DNA from: Brachypterus glaber
Taxonomy: Eukaryota; Arthropoda; Insecta; Coleoptera; Kateretidae
Assembly: GCA_958510825.1 (NCBI GenBank)
Contig: OY294044.1
Location: 42,063,550-42,127,549, forward strand
DNA: 64,000 nt
Direction of reading: 5' to 3'
In this document: piece by piece, positions 51,501-59,660 of the stretch
Layout: each line of letters opens with the position of its first letter
How positions within the stretch are numbered: the stretch's first letter is position 1
The notes under the pieces: model-generated
Databases searched by the model: none
Told to the model about the DNA's origin: nothing
Seen by the model: only the letters and a program-made list of their open reading frames with translations
Translations under genes and position numbers: made by a program

Positions 51501-52476
51501 TCTTCCTTGTCCATTTTTATTTAAAATAACAATAAAAATACACTTAAAACTTGAGAAGTTTATAACTTATGAATCTGTAAGAAAAACTGCTGCCAACAAA
51601 ATAATACTTTCCCCAATAGGCCTAGGTATATTAAAATCAAAAATGAAAAAAATTAAAAAATTTAAAAAAATAAATAATTTTTTTTTAAGTTTGTAAAAAA
51701 AAATGTTTTTGAAAAAAATTGTTTCTACCCCATTTTACTCCCTTACCCCAATCCGATTTTTACCAAAAACAATCCCAGTCTAGAACTTTAGATAATCAAA
51801 ATATGTTCCAAATTTGAAGTTTAGCCTGAAGCGTTCTTGAGTTATCGTGGTCACAAATTTCCCGGACACACAGACCGACATAGCGACAGACCAACCGACA
51901 GACAGATTTTTTATTGACGGAAATCACGTTTTTTGGGCATAAAACGCCCAGAAACGTAAAAATGCAATAAAATGTTTTCGAAATTTTTTTACTAATGCAA
52001 GACTTTTTTTTCCTTGGGAAAGTAGAAAAATGAAAAAAATTGTAATTTAAGGATCATTGTTACCAATATAAATGCATTAAATTAACCAAATCAGACATAT
52101 TAAAATTGTTCAAAACTAAAGTACATTGTAAGCAAAACAAAATGCGCAAATAGATAAAACAGTATCAAGAACTCTTTCCATAAGACATTTGGCACACTCG
52201 TCCATTGGAAAACTCCCCGCTTCGTGGCTCGTTTTCCATACATGGACGCGTGTGCCAAAATAGTGTCTTATGTAACTTGTCCTTTAATATACTATTCTTA
52301 ATACATTACTTACTAGCTCCATTTAGGTGCGACGTGGGTGATAATTTTGATTCATTTTGCGTGTCGTCCAGTCTGTTGTGCATCTGTTTCGGTCCTATCG
52401 ATAAGTCCGTGCAGCCGTCTATGCCCATGGCTAGTGCCGGTTCCGGGGAACCCAAGGAACTTTCACAGTCACTTTC
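24455..52476 (-). CDS. pdm3: Class VI POU-domain transcription factor (pdm3 / POU6F orthologue), ten exons
   Basis: Ten exons with GT/AG borders join without a phase conflict into 1839 nt (612 codons plus stop). The N-terminal part (residues 1-450) is low-complexity, Gln/Asn/Ser/Leu-rich, typical of activation regions. The POU-specific domain runs about 452-526 and ends its first exon piece at EGPAYSQSAICR, a hallmark of the POU6 class; it continues FEKLDITPKSAQKIKPVLER. A short linker follows (527-542). The homeodomain is about 543-602, with RKRRTSFTPQA and the recognition helix REVIRIWFCNKRQ (Cys in the WFCN position of POU proteins). The end is VRMMSKGMV. The product should be a nuclear DNA-binding regulator; Drosophila pdm3 acts in olfactory and visual neuron identity and in pigmentation. 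The first listed exon enters in phase 0 without a certain start, so an upstream exon may be missing. Confidence 0.93.
24580..25005 (-). other. pdm3 intron 9
   Basis: A 426-bp intron interrupting the homeodomain between ..HPSG and TEIT. It is AT-rich; no repeat is recognised except a small palindrome near 24745-24770 (ttagtctgggcgcccagactaa), which is self-complementary. Confidence 0.6.
25006..25142 (-). CDS. pdm3: pdm3 exon 9: POU linker and first half of homeodomain
   Basis: Acceptor ctctttccag, donor ATCAG|GTAAG. It encodes YKCGQNHLTDFIGIEPSKKR followed by KRRTSFTPQALELLNAHFER and NTHPSG. The basic KKRKRR stretch at the start of the homeodomain is both its N-terminal arm and the likely nuclear localisation signal. 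Confidence 0.95.
25418..25674 (+). pseudogene. Possible coding relic on the plus strand
   Basis: ATGGATACAGCCCTGTTTCC opens MDTALFPPEETVKIRV and then stops. One frame over it continues GSENLLNYLREYPLQDAVQA then INDKNFAGSKTTARRR and onward to a TAG at 25672-25674. The two pieces read like one frameshifted protein start. The composition is protein-like and unlike the surrounding AT-rich intron. The family is not recognised; it may be an insertion from a transposon ORF. Confidence 0.25.
26451..26600. mobile_element. 150-bp MITE with about 25-bp TIRs
   Basis: Starts tcccaataaaaaatgtcata and ends acattttttataggga, with inner complementary blocks such as actgaaac/gtttcaat and attccaaata/tatttggaat. 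Confidence 0.65.
26713..28520. mobile_element. Non-autonomous CAC-ended element with about 345-bp TIRs and 4-bp duplication
   Basis: Both ends read CACGGTACCCCT inward. The inverted repeats extend about 345 bp (26713-27060 and 28170-28520), through blocks such as ttaacatctcttcaggagga and its inverse. Flanks TGTT (26709-26712) and TGTT (28521-28524) are a perfect 4-bp target duplication. The core has no transposase; it holds a C13 run near 27606-27618 and unrelated sequence. CAC ends plus a 4-bp duplication match the style of the 2765-5920 transposon, but TIR sequences differ, so it may be mobilised by a relative. Confidence 0.8.
28572..28655 (-). CDS. pdm3: pdm3 exon 8: second part of POU-specific domain
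   Basis: Acceptor tttgtttag, donor GAAAG|GTATTT. This 84-bp exon encodes FEKLDITPKSAQKIKPVLER and WMKEAEER, covering the C-terminal helices of the POU-specific domain. Both borders split an Arg codon (AG|G and AG|A), conserving phase 2. Confidence 0.95.
29848..30058. mobile_element. TA-bounded MITE with about 55-bp TIRs
   Basis: Both ends read TGGTCTGTTTCAT inward, and the match extends through agagagtaaattaaaaatcg to about 55 bp with few mismatches. TA flanks both sides (29846-29847 and 30059-30060), as for Tc1/mariner-type insertions. Total 211 bp, non-coding. Confidence 0.75.
30121..30223. mobile_element. 103-bp MITE
   Basis: Ends tgacactactggcag and ctgccagtagtgtca are a perfect 15-bp inverted repeat. 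A second inner pair, ctatagaa/ttctatag, is also present. Confidence 0.65.
30622..30802. mobile_element. TTAA-bounded MITE
   Basis: Starts TTAAAACGTTGACTACG and ends GCAGTCAACGTGTTAA. A second inner pair is tagcgatatcgcta, which is a self-palindrome. It shares termini with the other TTAA elements in the window. Confidence 0.55.
30833..31608. mobile_element. 776-bp fold-back element with a perfect central hairpin
   Basis: Ends TGGGGCGA and TCGCCCCA. Long arms match through caattttctaatttttagaa, gcctaatgcatattgtatct and ttgtacactaaacaaaaa and their inverses. The middle contains an exact 47-bp inverted repeat (31135-31181 with 31198-31244) around a 16-bp loop. No ORF. Confidence 0.8.
31946..32126 (-). 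CDS. pdm3: pdm3 exon 7: first part of POU-specific domain
   Basis: Acceptor tttttaatttcag, donor TGCAG|GTAAG. It encodes a short Asn-rich lead (SQPTINQTNSNVVDG), then INLDEIKDFAKAFKLRRLSL and GLTQTQVGQALSVTEGPAYS, ending QSAICR. The LRRLSLGLTQTQVG wording and the TEGPAYSQSAICR helix identify class VI POU proteins. The exon ends within an Arg codon. Confidence 0.96.
32823..33093. mobile_element. TTAA-bounded MITE
   Basis: Starts TTAACAGGTTGGCTGCCG; the right end, read inward, is TTAACAGGATGACTGCCG. TTAA lies at both edges. There is an internal palindrome, actccgttcggagt. Higher GC than its surroundings. Confidence 0.65.
33961..34440. repeat. (GTCC)n run and long A/T homopolymer block
   Basis: A tgtccgtccgtccgtccgtc run is followed by 'gataactcaagaacg'. 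About 200 bp later comes a block made almost wholly of A and T runs (34210-34430). Open frames there are Lys/Phe-only and not genes. Confidence 0.6.
34736..35125. other. GC-richer unique block in pdm3 intron 6
   Basis: It stands out from the AT-rich intron. It contains self-complementary words ggctgtatacagcc, ctggcttataaaccag and gctcgcgagc, and balanced non-repetitive composition. A 111-codon minus-strand frame (34694-35029) is open but starts at TTG, not ATG. A donor-like TACTGG|TAAG lies past its stop. Candidates are a conserved enhancer, an alternative exon or promoter, or an old SINE; the sequence alone does not decide. Confidence 0.35.
36336..37169. mobile_element. 834-bp fold-back element, copy 1
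   Basis: Ends TAGTCCAGTCAAATAA and TTATTTGACTGGACTA. The arms match over most of their length (gataaaaatgcatataac, tattaatc/gattaata region, tacggttacag/ctgtaaccgta) around a centre near 36720. A second copy is at 59661-60565. Non-coding. Confidence 0.8.
38139..38337. repeat. 200-bp element with gaggtaatctg internal repeats
   Basis: Edges ggggtaaaccgcagaggaat and cagcggttaccac are loosely inverted. The inside has three or four imperfect copies of gaggtaatctgaaggaaatc. Related edges occur near 2550 and 22990. Confidence 0.5.
38831..40295. mobile_element. TIR element (249-bp family) split by a LINE insertion
   Basis: The outer ends match the intact copy at 47794-48042: atttctgtggcttggttcta at the left and its inverse taga-accaagccacagat at the right. 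The left half continues to about 38943 (cggcccttgtcgcc) and the right half resumes near 40190 (agtctacatttat). About 1.24 kb lies between, carrying the LINE ORF. This dates the LINE insertion after the TIR element. Confidence 0.7.
39211..40023 (-). CDS. LINE retrotransposon ORF fragment (C-terminal reverse-transcriptase region with C2H2 end)
   Basis: 270 codons open from an ATG. The order of motifs is that of the C-terminal part of a non-LTR retrotransposon polyprotein: FKYLGSTVSSNTSLQTEINT, IGQASAAFGKL, TVIPTLLYGSETW, LETFHLRCLRNILRVKW, LRWIGHVYRMDDERLPKRVM and a final CCPECERTFVSKSGYNSH finger. The reverse-transcriptase core and endonuclease are absent, so this copy is 5'-truncated and dead as an autonomous element. 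The reading frame itself has no stop, suggesting it is fairly young. The clade is not assigned with confidence. Confidence 0.85.
   Translation of the reverse strand: MNIRIDNITLNEVQSFKYLGSTVSSNTSLQTEINTRIGQASAAFGKLQNILFKSHDITVATKIKVYQATVIPTLLYGSETWCIYRHQISKLETFHLRCLRNILRVKWNDFVRNSEVLRNAGVPGIESLIMKSQLRWIGHVYRMDDERLPKRVMYSELLYGDRISGGQYLRYKDCIKRHLSKCGIPPTNWEEVASNRNHWRNLVKTSINNFEFRRLEEYDAHRDMLKRRERTVFVYVYNENGELCCPECERTFVSKSGYNSHQRAHERRRN
40684..40853 (-). CDS. pdm3: pdm3 exon 6: Ser-rich region
   Basis: Acceptor tattttag, donor CACCAA|GTAAGT. It completes Arg from exon 5 and encodes NSSPPSTASSANRMSTNNGE, then a Ser/Asn/Leu-rich run ending DLLIDSPS. No domain; probably a flexible or regulatory segment just before the POU domain. 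Confidence 0.85.
41395..42042 (-). mobile_element. Deletion derivative of a mariner/Tc-like transposon
   Basis: Ends ggggtggtccaaagagtttt and its inverse aaaactcttgggaccaccc form TIRs. A minus-strand frame (41741-41947) includes MQRYMAEEHSFCVREYYF, which resembles the helix-turn-helix start found in insect mariner-like transposases. The transposase body is missing. Inside, gttaaataaacg...gtgcgac (41449-41530) is repeated inverted at 41655-41750, showing an internal rearrangement. It lies in pdm3 intron 5. Confidence 0.6.
42338..42773 (-). CDS. pdm3: pdm3 exon 5: Asn/Met/Pro repeat region
   Basis: Acceptor attttag, donor GCAAG|GTAAGAT. It encodes PTTNGTINPNMINPATLNHL, a Leu/Ser stretch, then about a dozen tandem NNPM/NNSM-type units, and ends HQQTIAR. 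The repeat DNA is 12 bp per unit (four residues) and must be length-variable. There are no stops. Such Asn/Gln-rich tracts are usual in insect transcription-factor activation regions. Confidence 0.9.
42808..42947. mobile_element. 140-bp MITE just upstream of exon 5
   Basis: Arms tgtcttcgcaagtgcacttg...cgattggt and accaatcg...caagtg...cgaagaca pair over about 40 bp. On the minus strand it ends 35 nt before the exon 5 acceptor. Confidence 0.7.
43202..43510. repeat. Cluster of palindromes in pdm3 intron 4
   Basis: Contains an exact 15-bp inverted repeat with a 6-bp loop (43277-43312, ggcagtgggtatcca), a 44-bp palindrome with one mismatch pair (43399-43442, centred on tcatatatga), and gagtaggtactcactgagta... 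pairs. Probably one fold-back MITE. Confidence 0.6.
43672..43833 (-). CDS. pdm3: pdm3 exon 4
   Basis: Acceptor ttttttaag, donor CACAG|GTAAG. It encodes LATQTILTIPVNHVNSSDQM then VNLALNNGQVMQTSLANLQA and an Asn-rich end. The TQTILTIPV wording fits the Gln/hydrophobic N-terminal region of POU6 proteins. Both borders are phase 1. Confidence 0.88.
44906..44947. repeat. Perfect 19-bp inverted repeat
   Basis: gttgctccttggtaaccaa, loop cgca, and its exact complement. It lies in pdm3 intron 3. No further arms are seen, so it may be the core of a small MITE. Confidence 0.7.
45095..45545. repeat. Fragment of the acagggttattc-type fold-back family
   Basis: Starts tatacagggtgatcaataac and carries words also seen near 9250 and 46900 (taagggagctacgg, gtaggagcaaccgttttca). 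Only a single arm is visible. Confidence 0.45.
45896..46022. repeat. Interrupted palindrome (copy B) near exon 3 donor
   Basis: Edges aaatagtgtagataac and gtaatatactattt pair, with further pairs inside and CG-containing loops (ccttcgcgac, cgcactcgtgc). It begins 48 nt past the exon 3 donor on the minus strand. Confidence 0.45.
46070..46288 (-). CDS. pdm3: pdm3 exon 3
   Basis: Acceptor tattaaaag, donor TCACAAG|GTAATT. It encodes AATPRSAQSGNMSETSPGIM, a Pro/Asn/Gln-rich run, then FILASGQLVQGIQGAQLLIP and TSQ. Reading continues open into the intron for about 50 codons, but joining at GTAATT restores phase with exon 4 and gives TSQGLATQT. The GQLVQGIQGAQLLIP segment is the best-conserved-looking part of the N-terminal half. 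Confidence 0.88.
46690..47668. mobile_element. 980-bp fold-back element
   Basis: Edges ggggttattcagaaatag and tctgaatatcccta. The arms match through aggggtgtgcgaaa/tttcgcacacccct, gtcccaaacttttttctg and cctcaggtca and their inverses; the centre is near 47070. A 61-codon frame in one arm is a repeat by-product. A related copy is at 58760-59380. Confidence 0.75.
47794..48042. mobile_element. Intact 249-bp TIR element
   Basis: Perfect 29-bp terminal inverted repeats beginning atatctgtggcttggttcta. The unit is the same as the one split by the LINE at 38831-40295. It lies in pdm3 intron 2. Non-coding. Confidence 0.8.
48548..48702. repeat. Interrupted palindrome (copy C)
   Basis: Starts gtaggaaaaatagcgtac and ends tattatactattttttct, like copy A. 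The inner pair gtgcgttttt/aaaaatatatgcac surrounds agtcggcagttttctcgt. Confidence 0.5.
49075..49185. repeat. Interrupted palindrome with CTCG loop (copy E)
   Basis: Arms cataacacgtttttagc and gctaaaaacgtatgttata pair. The loop contains CTCGCCGCAAGTGGCTCG flanked by aaa/ttt. It lies in pdm3 intron 2. Confidence 0.6.
50268..50429 (-). CDS. pdm3: pdm3 exon 2
   Basis: Acceptor tttcttttag, donor ATCAG|GTAATT. It encodes AGLVTLQNLQNLASLQQNLP, then QVASLAAGISNMASLSTGNS and LVNAPLNLSVSAS. This is a Leu/Gln repeat region (LQNL, SLQQNL) typical of POU6 N-termini. The first base of its opening Met codon is supplied by exon 1. Confidence 0.9.
51175..51300. repeat. Interrupted palindrome (copy I)
   Basis: Blocks gggtaaa, gatatt and aaaattaac pair in order with gttaatttt, aatatc and tttaccc. 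Unpaired loops are acccatgag / cgagagggc, with an apical CTGCGAGGCCTCAGCC. It lies in pdm3 intron 1. Confidence 0.6.
52178..52274. repeat. Interrupted palindrome with CTCG loop (copy D), near exon 1 donor
   Basis: Blocks cataagaca, ggcaca, tccat and ggaaaac pair in order with gttttcc, atgga, tgtgcc and tgtcttatg. Unpaired ctcg/cgcg interruptions separate them, and the apical loop is CTCCCCGCTTCGTGGCTCG. It lies 40 nt past the exon 1 donor on the minus strand. Confidence 0.7.
52314..52476 (-). CDS. pdm3: pdm3 first recognised exon (exon 1 of this list)
   Basis: Acceptor tttttgttgcag, donor GGAGCTA|GTAAGT. In phase 0 it encodes ESDCESSLGSPEPALAMGID, then GCTDLSIGPKQMHNRLDDTQ, NESKLSPTSHLNGA. 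The strong acceptor argues for an upstream exon. A Met at codon 17 (ATG at 52428, context GCCATGG) is a possible start if the upstream exon is untranslated. The acidic/Ser-rich start looks like genuine coding sequence. Confidence 0.85.
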
Positions 52477-54929
<2,453 letters not shown>

Positions 54930-55260
54930 GCCTGGAAATAGTCCCTGGCATAATAAGGGCTAAGAGTGGGGGATCGGGGGTACAAGGGCGGACAACGGCC
55001 GGCCAGGCGAGAGCTCTTTGTGTAGTTAGTGTAATTAGTGCCCCCCGTCTCGCCACCCTCTCCCGACTACCTTATTTAAATGCAAATGAGCTTCATTTCG
55101 CAATATTAATGTTCCTCATCCCTTACACTGCTCACCGCCGCTGAATTTCCACAATCTCCCTCGATGTTGGGGGACCAAGGGGGGATATCGCCACCCCTTC
55201 CGACCTCTCTGAAGGGTTGAAGCACATTCGGACAGTGGAATTAGCGAGTATACACTGCTT
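54930..55260 (-). promoter_or_regulatory. GC-rich unique block, candidate pdm3 promoter, 5' exon or enhancer
   Basis: This is the most GC-rich, non-repetitive stretch upstream of the pdm3 exons. On the minus strand an ATG at 55227 opens 30 codons that run to a strong donor GCG|GTGAGC (exon end 55136). The resulting phase 2 does not fit the acceptor at 52476, so if this is a 5' exon the ATG would be an upstream ORF or another exon lies between. It holds a perfect octamer ATGCAAAT at 55080-55087, the classical POU binding site, though such sites are expected by chance in this AT-rich DNA. Confidence 0.4.
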
Positions 55261-55685
55261 TCAATCATACAATTCAAGGCTCTCGCTTTCTCTTTCTCTC
55301 TATAGATTCTACTACCATTTTGATAGAAGTCTTGTATCGTTTACTGTGGCTTGCCACTTTTATGTTTGTTTTTATTTCTATGTTGAAAAGTTAAATATGA
55401 CATATTGTATGTTTTAGTTATGGAATTTGGGAAACTATTTTTTGTAGAACCTAGTTTTTTTTGCAAATCATATTTAGAATAAAAAATCGCAGTTCTCTTT
55501 ATTATAATTATTAAAATAAACCATGTCTTTGTTACATATGTCTTCTTCTATCCTTTCCTCCATTTAGCTACAATTTTAAACAGTATTTTTTCATCAACTC
55601 TTTTTATTATTATTTTCTTTCATTGCTAAGAATTTCTTGTGGCAGTGGCAAGACAGATCTCTATAGAGCATGTTTTGTTTTCATT

Positions 55686-55823
55686 AGGGAACGTCAAGTA
55701 TTACGTAACGCTCCCGGTAATTTTTGGAGTGTTACGCACATGTTAATGGTATAGGAAAATAGAGTTACAGGGGGGGGTCCAAAATATCCAAATTTGCGTT
55801 ACGTAATACTTGAATGTTCCCTT
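55686..55823. mobile_element. 138-bp MITE
   Basis: Ends agggaacgtcaagtattacg and its near-inverse cgtaatacttgaatgttccct. Inner ttacgtaacgc pairs with gcgttacgtaa. A run of nine G lies inside. Confidence 0.75.
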
Positions 55824-55824
55824 A

Positions 55825-56800
55825 GTTTTTTCGTTATTTTTTCGTTCTTTATTAAATTTTTGATTTCGTTCTTTCTTTCGCTCTTTCTTTCGTTCTTTCG
55901 TTGTTTTTTCGTTTTTCTTTCGTTCTTTCTTTCGTTCTGTCTTTCGTTCTCTCTTTCGTTCTTTCTTTCGTTCGTTCTTTCGTTCTTTCTTTTGTTCTTT
56001 CTTTTGATCTTTCATTCGTTCTTTCTTTTGTTCTTTCTTCGATTTTTTTTTGTTCGTTATTTTGTTCTTTCTTTCGTATTTTCGTTTGTTCTTTCTTTTG
56101 TTCGTTCTTTCGTTCTTTCTTTCGTTCTTTCTTTCTTTCGTTCTTTCTTTCGTTTTTTCGTTCTTTCTTTCGTTCTTTCTTTTGATCTTTCATTCGTTAT
56201 TTCTTTTGTTCTTTCTTCGATTTTTTTTTTGTTCGTTATTTTGATCTTTCTTTTGTATTTTCGTTTGTTCTTTCTTTCGTTCTTTCTTTCATTCTTTCTT
56301 TCTTTTGGTCTCTCATTTCGTTCTTTCTTTTATTATTTCTTTCGTCATTTCTTTCTTTTTTGACCTTTCATTCGTTCTTTCTTTCGATCTTTCTTCAATT
56401 TTTTTTCTTATTTATTTCGTTTTTTTTTTGTTCATCCTTTTGTTATTTTATTTGTGCTTTATTTCGTTTTTCTTTCATTTTTTGTTTTTCACTTCCTTTC
56501 GTTTGATCTATTTTTTTTTCTTTCGTAAATTAGTTCTTACCTTTCTTTTTTCTTTAGTTCTTTTTTTTAGTTTTTTCTTTTTCCTTTCTTTCTTTCTTTT
56601 GGTCTTTGTTCTTTCTTTCATTTTTTTCCACTATTTTTTCATTTAACCTTTTTTTTTTCTTTTTTTCCGTTGTTTCTTTCGCTTGGTTTCTTTCGTGTCA
56701 TAATTAGCTTTATATTTTATTTTTTATTTGGTTGTTCCTTTAGTTCTTTCTTTATTCTTTATATCTTTCTTTTTTTCTTTCTTTATTTCTTATGTAATGA
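55825..56800. repeat. (TTTCGTTC)n pyrimidine-rich low-complexity block
   Basis: About 1 kb of imperfect ttcgttctttc units with nearly all pyrimidines on the plus strand. Five overlapping open frames on both strands (Phe/Ser/Leu or Lys/Glu/Arg only) are artefacts of the repeat. Confidence 0.9.
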
Positions 56801-57434
56801 TCGGAAATAAAAAACCTAAGTTTTTTTTTTAATTTTTATCAAATTTTTCTGGTTAGGATTTTTATGATTTTTACGATTTTTACGAGTAATATTTTTATGG
56901 AAAATTAAAAGAAAATAATAAAAGTATCGACATTTGATGAATACGAATTATATAAACATACAGAAATTTTTCTGAGATATGTAAATATAAATTATACGTG
57001 AAAATGAATTTGTGTCTGAATAACCCCAGTATTTTCTAAAAAAAAACTACTTGGAATAATACTCTCCTCAATTTTTCCTATTATTGTAATCATTCTATCG
57101 AGCTACTGCTATAGAAGTTTTATAGCTATACTGCTCCCATTAGCTAAAAGGAGTTCCATTTCAATCGTAAATAGGCAACATCAGTCTCGACGAATTTAAC
57201 TTTATGTGTAATTGAGTTTGTTATGAAAATATTAATATATTTAGAGCCGTTATAACTTTTGAAACTAATTTTAAAACTGAAATTTAATGTTTCTGATGTA
57301 CTTTAGTGGATAAATCTGCATTAGGTTCACCACAAGTTTTAATGTTACTGTAATACCTAGAAGTTTTTATTTAAAAGAAACTATTTTAACACTTGTAAGT
57401 GGGTAATTGATCTGAGATGTTAAAGCCAATAAAT

Positions 57435-57590
57435 TTTAGAATAGAATAAAATAATATAAAAAACAAGTTTTTAAACTAAAACCCTTCTACTAATCATATA
57501 TTACATAGGTATAACTAAAAAGTAGAAAACAAGACATTTATGCCAATTTACAAAAACAAGGTTTTTAAAAGAAGGGTTATGGACTTTTTA
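57435..57590. repeat. 150-bp repeat, second copy of 18865-19015
   Basis: Same order of words: aataatataaaaaacaa, aaaacccttct, agtagaaaacaaga, aaaagaagggtt. Confidence 0.6.
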
Positions 57591-58130
57591 GGTATATTTT
57601 ATGTAAAATTGTATTGTTATCAGAGATAAACATGTGTATCCAATTTCAGCTCTTCTGCGTTTATTATAAGTGGGTGAAACAGGAAGGGGGCTAACTTAGC
57701 CTAAAAAATTTATTGTAAAATTTTATTATCACTTGTTGAGTATATAACCTAATTTTAGTTTTAAATTATCTCATGTGGTTAAAAAGGGATTTTTTAAATT
57801 TTAGAGGCGGGGGTAAATTTTATATAAATTTGTATTGTCAACCGAGTTAAGCATGTGTACCAAATTTTAGCTTTTTAAGTATATTCTAAGTGGGTGAAAA
57901 AGCCTTTGGAAAATTTGAAGTAAAGTGAATAAAAGGATTTTAATAAATAGAAAACATTAGAAAAATAATATTTAAGTTTATATAATCATTTAAACTTTTA
58001 CACTTTTTCTTTCTTTTTAATAAACATTGCCTAATAAGGTATCCATAATAATATCCATATAATATTAATTTGATAGATAATCTTAAGTTTTTTTTTTAAT
58101 TATGTTACCTATTTATTATTAGCCATTAGT

Positions 58131-58247
58131 TAGGTCAGAGTTACAAGGTCCTATACGATATTTTTGGGTTTGATTTATTAAACAAAACCTAAAAATACCA
58201 AAATATAAAAGAAAAATGTATAGGACCTTGTAACTATGACCTGATGA
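58131..58247. repeat. Inverted repeat with about 24-bp arms
   Basis: aggtcagagttacaaggtcc and ggaccttgtaactatgacct pair with one or two mismatches. A second nested pair is tatttttgggttt / aaacctaaaaata. Confidence 0.65.
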
Positions 58248-58759
58248 TATATAAAATGCTAAAAATTTATCTAAACGCAAATTTATATTTACTTTAGAGA
58301 TAATTTTTTTATGAAAATACAATTTCAATAAAAATTTTAATTTTATTTTTTATATAAAAAATATTCAATTCAATGTGGGTGGTAGGTGGCATAGGGTAGG
58401 GTAGGATATATATTTTTTACTGCATTTTATTATTTTAATGAAATTATTTTTTTACTTTTTTATATTTTTAAAATCCGTAGGCTGTATAAATTTTAAATTT
58501 ACGTATTGAATAAAAATATGCATTAAACATTTATAATTGTTATTATACTCATCGCATGTTTTATGTAGAACAGTGCCCACATGAAGAAGAACATATTTAA
58601 ATAGTTATTGGTGGGCCAAGATCAGAAAAAACGTCTTTGCATGTCGAATCTGACAAAGAACAATCCAAAGAACGAGTTTGACAAAGTACAAGGCAACAAA
58701 CGTCGAGTCAAGGAAAGAAGTTTTGGTCATGGCGCAAAATGCGAAATATATTACTGTCT

Positions 58760-59380
58760 TAACAGTTTTTTGTCCCAAACTTTTTTCTGTGTAACTTTTT
58801 TTCAATTTTATTTTTGAAATACGATTCCTTAGGTCAAAATACATAAAAAAGGTACTCTTGTTGTAATACTGTAGGACTAACCGTTTTCTAGAAAAATTAA
58901 TTTGAAATTTCAGGGTTGGAGGACGAAAAATTAAATACTAAAACGTTGAAAACCAAAATTTTAATGATGTATGGTTATTCTATATCGAAAACTAAGAAAA
59001 AACGTTTGTATACACGTATGTCGAAAAATCGCTACTATGGCCCTTTAAAAATTGTGCATTTTTACGAGACCATAGCTCCCTTAGGATTTATTTTTGAAAG
59101 TATCTGTATATGAGGTTTTTTTCTTAGTTTTTGATCCACATTTACCCTGCATCATTGAAATTTCGGTTTTCAACATGTTAGTTTAATTTTTCGTCCTCAT
59201 ACCGTGAAATTTTACCTTCAAAATAATTTTTCTCGAAAACGGTTAGTCCTACAGTGTTACAAGTGTACCTTTTTTTATTTATTTTGACCTGAGGAATTAT
59301 AATAAAATAAAATTACAAAAAAATTACACAGATAAAAGTTTGAGACAAAAAACAGATGAGGACCCCCGTTTCGCACAAAT
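58760..59380. mobile_element. Fold-back element related to 46690-47668
   Basis: The left arm (gtcccaaacttttttctgtg, ttgtaatactgtaggacta) is answered inverted (tagtcctacagtgttaca, cacagataaaagtttgagac). The centre is near 59090. Wording matches the 46.7-kb copy, including aactaagaaaaa and taaaaattgtgcat. Confidence 0.65.
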
Positions 59381-59660
59381 AAGTTAAAATAAGTTTGAAA
59401 ATAACATACAAAGATGGCCCTTATTAAGATTAGTTCACGTGCAAAACCTCGTTACTATATCTCAAAAGAAGAGTTATTAAATAAAAACCGATTTTTTTTA
59501 GACACTCTCAAAGGGCAAAAAAATTGCTTAAAAGCATTTTAGGAAATAAAACCAAAATGAAAAAGGTAAAGGAAAAAGATTAAGTTGTTACTAAATTATT
59601 TGAATACCTAATTATTTCATTACTTATATTCTAAACTAATTGAAAACGTAAAAAGTCAAG

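Noticed and set aside
55080..55087. POU octamer as proof of autoregulation
   Set aside because: In sequence this AT-rich several octamers are expected by chance in 64 kb, and others are present in transposon sequence.
55743..56646. Several long overlapping open frames on both strands
   Set aside because: All arise from the (TTTCGTTC)n pyrimidine repeat and encode only Phe/Ser/Leu/Val or Lys/Glu/Arg runs.
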